A stretch of 10,033 nucleotides of DNA from Reddybacter sp041622675 (lineage in GTDB: Bacteria; Pseudomonadota; Gammaproteobacteria; Pseudomonadales; Porticoccaceae). This document shows positions 1 through 6,604 of this stretch, piece by piece. The stretch lies in the NCBI GenBank assembly GCA_041622675.1, contig JBFJYH010000068.1, positions 1 to 10,033 on the forward strand, given 5' to 3'. The notes below the pieces were generated by a model. That model saw only the letters and a list, made by a program, of their open reading frames with translations, did not search any database and had not been told where the DNA came from. Numbering within the stretch: the stretch's first letter is position 1; every line of letters begins with the position of its first letter. A program made the position numbers and the translations under genes.

Positions 1-10
1 GCACAAATGC

Positions 11-685
11 TTATAACAGGCCCCGCTCGGCCAGGGAAACCTCCTCGCTATGGCCGACAACGATGTGGTCTAGGACCCGTATATCGACCAGCGTTAAAGC
101 CTCCCTCAATCGCAGGGTGATTTGCTCGTCATCTCGACTTGGCTCAGCAATACCTGAAGGGTGGTTGTGGGAGAAGATTACCGCACCGGCATTAAGCTGC
201 AAAGCTCGCTTTACCACTTCGCGGGGATAGACGCTGGCACCATCAATCGTGCCTTGAAACAGCTCCTCACAGGCAATTAAGCGGTGGCGAGTATCGAGAA
301 ACAAGCAGAGAAAAACCTCGCGCTGATAACCTTGAAAATGTGTCCGCAAGAACTGTCTCACCGTTACAGCACTGCTAAAGACCTGCTCTCGACTGAGCTG
401 CTCACCCAGATGTCGACGCGCCAACTCCAATACCGACTGTAACTGGGCGAACTTAGCAGGCCCCAAGCCTTTAACGGCACAGAAGGTAGTGAAATCGGCA
501 TTTAATAAGGTGGAAATATTACCAAACTGGGTGAGCAATTCTCTCGCCAAACTAACGGCTGACTGGCCCGCAATACCGGTGCGCAAAAATATTGCCAGCA
601 ATTCTGCATCCGAAAGCGCTCGCGGACCCTGGTTTATCAGCTTCTCTCGAGGGCGCTCCCCCTCTGGCCAATGTTTGATCGCCAT
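11..685 (-). CDS. radC: RadC family JAB/MPN-domain protein
   Basis: The product is 224 residues, the usual length of RadC (UPF0758). The N-terminal part, from the PREKLI segment through residues about 68-90, contains a helix-hairpin-helix-like stretch (VKGLGPAKF). The C-terminal half is a JAB1/MPN metallopeptidase-like domain with the JAMM motif: H173-x-H175 followed by PSG, then S183 and D186. Despite its name, the family's role in DNA repair is not settled; the domain is predicted to bind zinc. The start at 685 (MAIKHWPEGERP) is chosen over an in-frame ATG 39 nt upstream, because AGGGAAGG lies 6 nt ahead of it and RadC proteins start here. The gene is divergent from coaBC across 80 nt, the arrangement known from E. 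coli and Pseudomonas. The stop codon is intact at 11-13, so the gene is complete. Confidence 0.95.
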   Translation of the reverse strand: MAIKHWPEGERPREKLINQGPRALSDAELLAIFLRTGIAGQSAVSLARELLTQFGNISTLLNADFTTFCAVKGLGPAKFAQLQSVLELARRHLGEQLSREQVFSSAVTVRQFLRTHFQGYQREVFLCLFLDTRHRLIACEELFQGTIDGASVYPREVVKRALQLNAGAVIFSHNHPSGIAEPSRDDEQITLRLREALTLVDIRVLDHIVVGHSEEVSLAERGLL

Positions 686-691
686 CGCAAA

Positions 692-699
692 CCTTCCCT
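692..699 (-). promoter_or_regulatory. Shine-Dalgarno of radC
   Basis: On the minus strand AGGGAAGG ends 6 nt before the ATG at 685. It decides the radC start in favour of this codon over the upstream in-frame ATG at 724, which has no purine-rich tract at the right distance. Confidence 0.6.
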
Positions 700-717
700 G
701 ATTTCTTCGAAATTTCC

Positions 718-745
718 TTGGCAAGTGTTATCTTAGCGGTATTTC
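718..745 (+). promoter_or_regulatory. Candidate promoter of coaBC (weak)
   Basis: In the 80-nt radC/coaBC divergent region, TTGGCA (718-723) and TATTTC (740-745) are separated by 16 nt and would start transcription shortly before the coaBC ribosome-binding site. The -10 match is mediocre. On the opposite strand TAAGAT (730-735) could serve as a -10 for radC. This is inference from motif resemblance only. Confidence 0.25.
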
Positions 746-753
746 TACGTTTT

Positions 754-760
754 AAAAGGA
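754..760 (+). promoter_or_regulatory. Shine-Dalgarno deciding the coaBC start
   Basis: AAAAGGA is followed by 5 nt and then ATG at 766. It argues for ATG 766 over the overlapping ATG at 760 and over the more distant TTG at 718. Confidence 0.6.
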
Positions 761-765
761 TGGGC

Positions 766-1986
766 ATGGGCTCTCTAACCAATAAACGCGTTCTACTCGG
801 TGTCACCGGGGGTATTGCCGCCTATAAAAGTGCCGAGCTAATCCGCTGCCTGCAAGGTGAAGGCGCTGAGGTACGCGTTGTCATGACACCCGCTGCCACG
901 GAATTCATCACCCCCCTGACCCTACAAGCGTTGTCGGGAAACCCGGTGCACCTTAAGTTACTCGATACTGCCGCCGAAGCCGCCATGGGCCATATTGAAC
1001 TGGCCCGCTGGGCCGATCTTATCCTCATTGCCCCTGGGAGCGCGGATTTTATCGCCCGCCTATGCCACGGTGAAGGCAACGATTTACTCAGCACCGTTTG
1101 CCTAGCCAGCCATAGCCCCATCGCCGTGGCACCAGCAATGAACAAACACATGTGGGAAAACGCCGCGACACAAAAAAACCTGCAACAGCTACGCGAACAA
1201 GCTGTGCACGTTTTTGGCCCTGCAGAGGGCTACCAGGCCTGTGGCGATGTGGGTGAGGGCAGAATGGAGGACCCGGAAAATTTATGCACCTTGGCCAGTA
1301 AGCTCTTCACCACAGGTTTGTTGAGCGGCAAAAAGGTCGTCATCACCGCAGGACCAACACGGGAAGCACTTGACCCAGTGCGCTATATATCTAATCACAG
1401 TTCCGGCAAGATGGGTTATGCTCTGGCGCGCGCTGCTGCAGAGGCCGGTGCTAACACCGTACTGGTCAGCGGGCCAGTACAACTCGAGCCACCAGAGCGA
1501 ATTAAAACCATTGCTGTTGAATCCGCAGCGGATATGTTGACCGCGGCTTTAACCGAAGTCTATGACGCTGATATTTTTATTGCTGCCGCCGCCGTTGCCG
1601 ATTACCGACCCGCCAGCGTCGCCGAGCAAAAAATCAAGAAAAGCGCTGACGACATGCATATTCAGCTGGTCAAAAACCCTGACATTGTCGCTACAATTGC
1701 CAGCCTTCCTCGTCGGCCCCTAACGGTGGGCTTCGCCGCTGAAACCGAAAACCTAGAGGCTTTTGCAACGAGAAAGCTGCACCAGAAAAAGCTCGATCTG
1801 ATTATTGCCAACGATGTCTCTGACACCACCATTGGCTTCAATAGTGATGACAATCGCGTGCTATTAGTTCAACCCGACGGCAGTACAGCACTGCCGACAA
1901 TGAATAAAAGCCTGCTGGCAAACAAACTTATAGAGCATATCGCAACTTTATTGCGTGCTTCGACCTTACAAACGCCACACCCATGA
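766..1986 (+). CDS. coaBC: Bifunctional phosphopantothenoylcysteine decarboxylase / phosphopantothenate-cysteine ligase
   Basis: This cytosolic enzyme (Dfp) carries out two consecutive steps of coenzyme A synthesis: CTP-dependent coupling of cysteine to 4'-phosphopantothenate, then decarboxylation to 4'-phosphopantetheine. The 406 residues match the family length. The N-terminal CoaC flavoprotein domain (about 1-185) has the FMN-binding GGIAAYKS segment, catalytic H76 in MGHIELARW, the PAMN motif at 123-126, and C159 in the substrate-recognition flap (YQACGDVGEGRM). The CoaB ligase domain (about 188-406) has VVITAGPTRE (191-200), SNHSSGKMG, the K289-K292 cluster (KIKK) containing the conserved lysine, KNPDIVATI, VGFAAET and LIIANDVS. 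The start at 766 fits the ribosome-binding site and the N-termini of relatives. The stop codon overlaps the ATG of an 11-codon mini-ORF leading into algC. The usual downstream neighbour dut is missing. Confidence 0.97.
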   Translation: MGSLTNKRVLLGVTGGIAAYKSAELIRCLQGEGAEVRVVMTPAATEFITPLTLQALSGNPVHLKLLDTAAEAAMGHIELARWADLILIAPGSADFIARLCHGEGNDLLSTVCLASHSPIAVAPAMNKHMWENAATQKNLQQLREQAVHVFGPAEGYQACGDVGEGRMEDPENLCTLASKLFTTGLLSGKKVVITAGPTREALDPVRYISNHSSGKMGYALARAAAEAGANTVLVSGPVQLEPPERIKTIAVESAADMLTAALTEVYDADIFIAAAAVADYRPASVAEQKIKKSADDMHIQLVKNPDIVATIASLPRRPLTVGFAAETENLEAFATRKLHQKKLDLIIANDVSDTTIGFNSDDNRVLLVQPDGSTALPTMNKSLLANKLIEHIATLLRASTLQTPHP

Positions 1987-2018
1987 ATAATACAGCCGAG
2001 TTCCTCACGCAGGGGTGA
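1983..2018 (+). other. 11-codon mini-ORF bridging coaBC and algC
   Basis: The ATG at 1983 overlaps the coaBC stop (ATGA). The frame reads MNNTAEFLTQG and stops with TGA at 2016-2018, two nt before the algC ATG. No Shine-Dalgarno precedes it, so if translated it would rely on ribosomes terminating on coaBC. Its position is where dut normally begins. The peptide shows no recognisable dUTPase motif, so it could be a remnant start, a coupling device, or chance. Confidence 0.3.
2011..2015 (+). promoter_or_regulatory. Shine-Dalgarno deciding the algC start
   Basis: AGGGG ends 5 nt before ATG 2021. The in-frame GTG at 2015 overlaps this tract and has no ribosome-binding site of its own, so ATG 2021 is preferred. 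Confidence 0.6.
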
Positions 2019-2020
2019 CC

Positions 2021-4342
2021 ATGAAATTACCGCCAGATCTCAGCTCTGCCATGAAAACCCCGCTCGTATTGGCCGGCTTTGTGCTTATTATCATTTATAC
2101 GATTCTTTTAACCCAAGTGTTTTACAGCGCACTAGTGATTGATCCTTGGCACCAACGTATCCACCAAAAGGCTGCGTCTCTGGCTCAAGATCAGGCGAAG
2201 AAAATCGAGGCTTACTTCGAGGAAATGAACAACAAGCTGAACCTTATCGCCCAGGACAGCACCTTAATCAATCTGTTAAAAGATAAAGACGGAAGAGGTA
2301 TCGACGAGTTTAAAAACCTTCTGCGCCACCAATTACCTGAAATGACAGAAATCAACTTGGTGTCTGTCGACAACCCCTATTTTGGGGAAACACAAAACTT
2401 TGTCGGCATTACTCTCGCCAATAATTCCATCGCCGGCAAACAGCTCGAGCCGACAGCTGTTAAACTTCAAGACTGGCAGATCGTCAATGCCACTCCTGTC
2501 GCCAGTAACGACAAGGTTGTCGGCAGTTTAATCGTCAGCTTCTCAGCACAAAACCTCCGCCCTTCATTCGATGAGACCGACCCTAGCCTCGGCAAAACAG
2601 AACTACTACAATATACTCGTGGCTTTGCACCCCAGGCGATTTTTTCTATCGGCCACTCTGATACCGTGTTTCAAGCTGATACGCCGGTCAGAGGTCGCGC
2701 CGACTGGAAGTTACGCTATTCAGCTTCGAGTAAGCTTGTAAGCATGACAACAAGGCCCATCCTTTATTTTATCACCTGCATTTTCGCCCTCTTTATCCTT
2801 AACTTATTACTACTGATACTATTGATTCACTACAAGTTAGCTCATTTTAGAAGAGGCACGGCGCTACGTGAAAATGACCTAACACCTGCAGAACTCAACC
2901 AATTAATCAGGGAAAAACTCTTCCAAAGAAAAGTGATACCTTCCAAATCCGGCCCCGATGAGGCGGGACAAGCGATATCTGAGGTCTTCAGACAATACGA
3001 CATTAGAGGCAAGGCAAACAGCCAAATTAACAACGCCTTCGCCCTTCGCCTGGGCAAGGCCATTGGCTCCGACATGGTCAATAGTGGGCAACAAAGCTTA
3101 CTCGTTGGCTCAGATGGCAGAACATCCAGCCCCTCGTTGAAAGCAGCTTTCATTGAGGGTGTACGCTCAACTGGCTGTCATGTAATAGATGCTGGCTTAG
3201 TGCCTACGCCACTACTTAACTTCGCGCTGGCAACACTCGACACAGTGAATTCAGGGGTAATGGTAACAGCCAGTCACAATCCGGCTGAGGATAATGGCTT
3301 CAAAATTTTTTACAATCAGCAGGTGATTTCCGGGGCTGAAATCCTCAATTTGAAAGCGGCTATGGATGCTGGTGACTGGCAAAGTGGTCAGGGCGAACAA
3401 CAGCAGCTTAATCTACACACCCAATATACCGAGGCAATAATCAAAAATATTGCTTCCGGTCCTAGTCGACTTCGAGTGGTTATTGACTGCGCCAATGGCG
3501 TCGCCGGGCCGATTGCGCCAACTCTGTTTGAAGCGCTGGGCTGCGAGGTCATCCCCCTGTATTGTGACATTGACGGCACCTTCCCCCACCACCCCCCAGA
3601 CCCCTCTGTGCCCGACAACCTCACCGACCTCATCACCGTCGTCAGGCATGAAAAAGCAGACCTTGGGCTCGCTTTTGACGGTGACGGTGATCGCTTGGTG
3701 GCTATTTCCGCAACGGGCCACATCGTTTGGGCTGACGAGCTCTTAATGATCTTTGCCCGCGATGTGATAGGGCGCCACCCAAAAGCCGATATTGTCTTCG
3801 ATGTTAAATCAACGCGACGGCTAAGTAATCTCGTCACTAATTATGGCGGCCACCCCGTGATGTGGAAAACCGGCCACTCCAATATACGCCACAAAATTTC
3901 AGAAAGCGGCGCCCCTCTAGGTGGCGAGTTTAGCGGCCATATTTTCTTCAATGACCGCTGGTTTGGTTTTGACGATGGTCTCTATGCCGCCGCTCGTTTG
4001 ATCGAAATTATCCGCCAACGAGAACAAAGCCTTGATGAAATTGTTGCCGGCTTTGAAACCTCTATTGCCACACCTGAGTTACGTATCGCTGTTGCCGAGA
4101 ATCAAAAGTTTTCTATCGTCGACGAATTTACCGGCAATATTTTTCCCCGGGCAAAACGCATTACCACCGACGGTTTACGCTTGGAATACCCCGAGGGCTG
4201 GGCTTTGGTGCGTGCCTCTAATACGTCTGCTCATTTGACGCTGCGCTTTGAAGCAGATGATCAACAAGCACTATCGCAGCTACAAGACCTATTAAAACAG
4301 AAACTCGCCCCACTACTACCCGATACAAAGCTTCCCTTTTAA
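2021..4342 (+). CDS. algC: Membrane-anchored phosphomannomutase/phosphoglucomutase (AlgC type)
   Basis: The C-terminal part (about 320-773) is a full alpha-D-phosphohexomutase, interconverting mannose-6-P/mannose-1-P and glucose-6-P/glucose-1-P for exopolysaccharide, LPS and nucleotide-sugar synthesis. It has the YDIRG entry motif (326-330), the phosphoserine loop TASHNP with catalytic S418, the metal loop DGDGDR with D553, D555, D557 and R558, the sugar-binding GEFSGH loop (E636, S638), and the phosphate-binding RASNTS loop from R731. Classical AlgC is about 463 residues; this protein has 773. The extra N-terminus holds a transmembrane helix (about 14-38), an extracytoplasmic region (about 40-245) ending in a Cache-like strand pattern (PVASNDKVVGSLIVS), a second helix (about 247-269) and a charged linker. 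I infer an in-out-in topology with the enzyme in the cytoplasm. Similar N-terminal extensions are known in Pseudomonas annotations; their function is unclear. The gene sits 34 nt after coaBC and 45 nt before argB, probably in the same operon. Confidence 0.93.
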   Translation: MKLPPDLSSAMKTPLVLAGFVLIIIYTILLTQVFYSALVIDPWHQRIHQKAASLAQDQAKKIEAYFEEMNNKLNLIAQDSTLINLLKDKDGRGIDEFKNLLRHQLPEMTEINLVSVDNPYFGETQNFVGITLANNSIAGKQLEPTAVKLQDWQIVNATPVASNDKVVGSLIVSFSAQNLRPSFDETDPSLGKTELLQYTRGFAPQAIFSIGHSDTVFQADTPVRGRADWKLRYSASSKLVSMTTRPILYFITCIFALFILNLLLLILLIHYKLAHFRRGTALRENDLTPAELNQLIREKLFQRKVIPSKSGPDEAGQAISEVFRQYDIRGKANSQINNAFALRLGKAIGSDMVNSGQQSLLVGSDGRTSSPSLKAAFIEGVRSTGCHVIDAGLVPTPLLNFALATLDTVNSGVMVTASHNPAEDNGFKIFYNQQVISGAEILNLKAAMDAGDWQSGQGEQQQLNLHTQYTEAIIKNIASGPSRLRVVIDCANGVAGPIAPTLFEALGCEVIPLYCDIDGTFPHHPPDPSVPDNLTDLITVVRHEKADLGLAFDGDGDRLVAISATGHIVWADELLMIFARDVIGRHPKADIVFDVKSTRRLSNLVTNYGGHPVMWKTGHSNIRHKISESGAPLGGEFSGHIFFNDRWFGFDDGLYAAARLIEIIRQREQSLDEIVAGFETSIATPELRIAVAENQKFSIVDEFTGNIFPRAKRITTDGLRLEYPEGWALVRASNTSAHLTLRFEADDQQALSQLQDLLKQKLAPLLPDTKLPF

Positions 4343-4348
4343 CCAACC

Positions 4349-4368
4349 GCTCTTTCTATAAAAAGAGC
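4349..4368 (+). promoter_or_regulatory. Stem-loop in the algC-argB gap
   Basis: GCTCTTT (4349-4355) and AAAGAGC (4362-4368) form a perfect 7-bp stem with a 6-nt loop. It starts 6 nt after the algC stop. No T-tract follows, so it is not a standard intrinsic terminator. It could be an RNA 3'-end stabiliser or processing site, or could modulate argB expression. Confidence 0.4.
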
Positions 4369-4387
4369 TTCGGAGTTCTCTACCATC

Positions 4388-5290
4388 ATGTCTCTATCTC
4401 GTGACAACGCACTACAAACAGCGACTATTTTGACCAAAGCACTGCCCTATATTCAAAAATTTACCGGCCGCACTCTGGTTATTAAATTCGGTGGCAACGC
4501 CATGATTGATGAACAATTGAAGCAAAGTTTTGCACGGGATATTGTGCTAATGAAGTTGGTGGGAATTAACCCCGTTATCGTCCACGGCGGTGGACCACAA
4601 ATTGGCGACCTCCTCGGCAAACTCAATATTGACTCTCATTTTGTCGACGGTATGCGGGTCACCGACAACAAAACAATGGATGTTGTTGAGATGGTACTAG
4701 GCGGTGCGGTTAATAAAGAAATTGTCAGTTTGATCAATCATGCCGGAGGCAAAGCGATTGGCATTACCGGTAAAGACGGACAATTAATTACCGCCCGCAA
4801 AATGGTTGTAACACGGAAAAACCCTGAAATGGAAGCCCCAGAAATTATTGATATTGGACACGTTGGCGAAGTCGAACATATCAACAAAGGGGTTATCGAT
4901 ATGTTGACTAGCAGTGATTTTATCCCTGTTATCGCGCCCATTGGGGTGGACGAAGAGGGTCATTCCTACAATATTAATGCCGACCTGGTGGCTGGTAAAA
5001 TTGCCGAAGTACTGCAAGCTGAAAAACTTTTACTACTCACCAATATCGCTGGCCTGCTAGATCGTGACGGTGCGGTACTTACTGGCTTAACCACCGAGCA
5101 GGTTGATGATTTAATTGCCGATGGCACCATCAGCGGCGGCATGCTACCAAAAATTCGCTGCGCACTCGATGCCGTCAAAGCCAGTGTACACAGCGCCCAT
5201 ATTATTGATGGCCGCGTCAGCCACGCAGTACTGCTGGAAATATTCACCGACGAAGGTGTTGGCACCTTGATAACCAATCAAGCTGACTAA
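4388..5290 (+). CDS. argB: Acetylglutamate kinase
   Basis: The enzyme phosphorylates N-acetyl-L-glutamate with ATP, the second step of arginine synthesis, in the cytoplasm. The 300 residues match Pseudomonas ArgB closely in length and sequence. Visible motifs are the ATP-site lysine K33 in VIKFGGNAM, the phosphate-binding HGGGP loop (66-70), R90 in DGMRVTD, the acetylglutamate-site YNINADLVAG (194-203), TNIAG (218-222) and K255 in GGMLPKI. The N-terminal helix (about 1-25, SRDNALQTATILTKALPYI) is the extension found in arginine-inhibited hexameric ArgB enzymes, so feedback inhibition by arginine is expected from family knowledge. The start ATG is unambiguous by homology, although the nearest purine tract (GGAG, 4373-4375 region) is rather far, about 12 nt away. 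A stem-loop lies upstream. slmA follows after 64 nt. Confidence 0.97.
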   Translation: MSLSRDNALQTATILTKALPYIQKFTGRTLVIKFGGNAMIDEQLKQSFARDIVLMKLVGINPVIVHGGGPQIGDLLGKLNIDSHFVDGMRVTDNKTMDVVEMVLGGAVNKEIVSLINHAGGKAIGITGKDGQLITARKMVVTRKNPEMEAPEIIDIGHVGEVEHINKGVIDMLTSSDFIPVIAPIGVDEEGHSYNINADLVAGKIAEVLQAEKLLLLTNIAGLLDRDGAVLTGLTTEQVDDLIADGTISGGMLPKIRCALDAVKASVHSAHIIDGRVSHAVLLEIFTDEGVGTLITNQAD

Positions 5291-5323
5291 CTATACACGC
5301 GCTTCTTCCTCCTCCTTATTAAC

Positions 5324-5335
5324 CTTAGTACTCAA
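5324..5335 (+). promoter_or_regulatory. Possible SlmA-binding site upstream of slmA
   Basis: CTTAGTACTCAA matches the E. coli SlmA-site consensus GTGAGTACTCAC (from memory) at 9 of 12 positions, including the palindromic AGTACT core. It ends 19 nt before the slmA ATG. AGTACT also occurs twice inside genes in this window (in argB and yicC), so chance is a real possibility. Confidence 0.25.
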
Positions 5336-5354
5336 TAGAGACCGTAGCCAGATA

Positions 5355-5966
5355 ATGACAGCCTCATCTTCGCCACAACCCAGCCCATCACGCCGCGATA
5401 CCATCCTCCAAGCTTTAGCAGAAATGCTGGAACAATCGCCCCACAAAAAAATCACCACTGCCGCGTTGGCGACAAAAGTAGGTGTTTCAGAAGCGGCGTT
5501 GTACCGGCACTTTCCCAGCAAAGCAAGAATTTATGAAGGCCTCATCGACTTTATCGAGGACGCTCTTTTTAGCCGAATTAGCACTATCGTCAAAGATGCG
5601 CAAAGCACACAAGAGCGCTGCCGCATGATCATCACTCTGCTATTAAGCTTTTCAGAAAAAAACCCTGGACTATCTCGCATTCTCAGCGGCGACGCCTTGA
5701 CCGGTGAAACGGAACGCTTGCACACCAGGATCAATCAGTTATTTACACGCATTGAGTCACAGATCAAACAGCTATTACGAGAAGGCGAACTTCGAGAAAA
5801 TTGTCGCACCCACTTACTGGCTTCCGCTACTGCAGAACTTTTGCTGGTGATAGCGGAGGGGAAAATACGACAATATGTGCGCAGCAATTTCTCCAGCCTA
5901 CCCACCCGCCACTGGAAGGAACAATGGGCTGCTCTTGAGGGAGCTATCTACCTATGCCCTTCCTAA
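5355..5966 (+). CDS. slmA: Nucleoid occlusion factor SlmA (TetR family)
   Basis: SlmA binds specific chromosomal sites and blocks FtsZ ring assembly over the nucleoid. The 203 residues are close to the 198 of E. coli SlmA. The N-terminal TetR helix-turn-helix is at about 33-56 (ITTAALATKVGVSEAALYRHF). The C-terminal dimer/FtsZ-binding domain carries the SlmA-type NPGLSRILSGDAL segment (103-115), INQLFTRIESQIKQLLRE (126-142) and the RQYVRSNF stretch near residue 172, which separate it from generic TetR regulators. The first 12 residues are a Ser/Pro-rich tail. ATG 5355 is the only sensible start but has a poor Shine-Dalgarno. In E. coli slmA follows dut; here it follows argB by 64 nt, with no clear terminator between. 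Its stop overlaps that of the convergent gene. Confidence 0.93.
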   Translation: MTASSSPQPSPSRRDTILQALAEMLEQSPHKKITTAALATKVGVSEAALYRHFPSKARIYEGLIDFIEDALFSRISTIVKDAQSTQERCRMIITLLLSFSEKNPGLSRILSGDALTGETERLHTRINQLFTRIESQIKQLLREGELRENCRTHLLASATAELLLVIAEGKIRQYVRSNFSSLPTRHWKEQWAALEGAIYLCPS

Positions 5967-6583
5967 CTTTCAGGCACAACCTCATCTCGAGTATTTAGCT
6001 GACGGTAGCGCTCTATATAGCCCTGATAGCGCGCCTCAGTCTTCTTGTATTCCTCTTCCTTTAGCTTTAATAAATTCTCCGATTCTTTCACTTCAAGCTC
6101 AAGCTCGGACAAAGTCTCGGTGACATTTTTCGGCACCACACGGCCACCTCGCTGATAATTGGCAGCCCGTTGCTGCTCGAAAGCAATCCGCTTTTTACTA
6201 CCCTTAATATTGGTATTGATGCCCTTAACTTCCCGGTCGAGCTGGCCCAATTTACGCATCATTGCCGCTTCAATTTCCGCTACTGAGCTATAGCTAACCA
6301 GAATAAAGCGATCTTCTTTTTCACGGGCAGCCAATACTTTTTTACGCAAGGCCTTTTCTTCGGCATTCTGAGGCTGCAAGGGCTCCACAGTATCCAATAA
6401 TTGCCCTGAAGAACTGAGAACATCATAGCCGTGAGCAACATAGGCCGGTGGGATTTTGTCATCAATAACAACAACACCCTCACCATTAATATAGCGGTAA
6501 AGCCTGACACCACCAGCACTGAGACTGGCCGCTGTCCAGTTCAGTAGCAGTAAAATTAAACAAACCCTTGTGAAACCTTCCAT
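5963..6583 (-). CDS. Secreted DUF4124-like protein with coiled-coil region
   Basis: I do not recognise a named gene. The 206-residue product begins with a signal peptide (basic R6, hydrophobic 7-20, likely cleavage after A23 in SLSA-GG). It is followed by a DUF4124-like domain (about 27-70: RLYRYINGEGVVVIDDKIPP, then a GYDVL segment), a small module typical of exported proteobacterial proteins. Residues about 72-195 are highly charged, rich in Glu, Lys, Arg and Gln, with predicted coiled-coil stretches (about 72-127 and 155-195), and a short break around YQRGGRVVPKN. It contains only one cysteine (C8, in the signal) and no lipobox. Periplasmic location is inferred. It begins 21 nt after pyrE on the same strand and is probably cotranscribed with it. 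Its TAG (5963-5965) overlaps the slmA TAA, so the two convergent transcripts must overlap. Its role is unknown. Confidence 0.85.
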   Translation of the reverse strand: MEGFTRVCLILLLLNWTAASLSAGGVRLYRYINGEGVVVIDDKIPPAYVAHGYDVLSSSGQLLDTVEPLQPQNAEEKALRKKVLAAREKEDRFILVSYSSVAEIEAAMMRKLGQLDREVKGINTNIKGSKKRIAFEQQRAANYQRGGRVVPKNVTETLSELELEVKESENLLKLKEEEYKKTEARYQGYIERYRQLNTRDEVVPES

Positions 6584-6604
6584 TCACTTTTCTCGAAGCC
6601 CATT

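Noticed and set aside
686..724. An upstream ATG extending RadC by 13 residues
   Set aside because: The extension (PRKFRRNQGRFA) includes the translated ribosome-binding region of the downstream ATG; RadC proteins start at the MAIKHWPEGERP position.
718..765. TTG at 718 as the coaBC start
   Set aside because: It would add 16 residues (ASVILAVFLRFKR...) not seen in the family and overlaps the likely promoter; ATG 766 has a good Shine-Dalgarno at 5 nt.
3388..3837. A 149-codon open frame on the minus strand inside algC
   Set aside because: It lies wholly opposite the conserved catalytic part of the phosphohexomutase, its Ser/Arg-rich translation resembles no family I know, and no ribosome-binding site was evident; it is a shadow of the coding strand.
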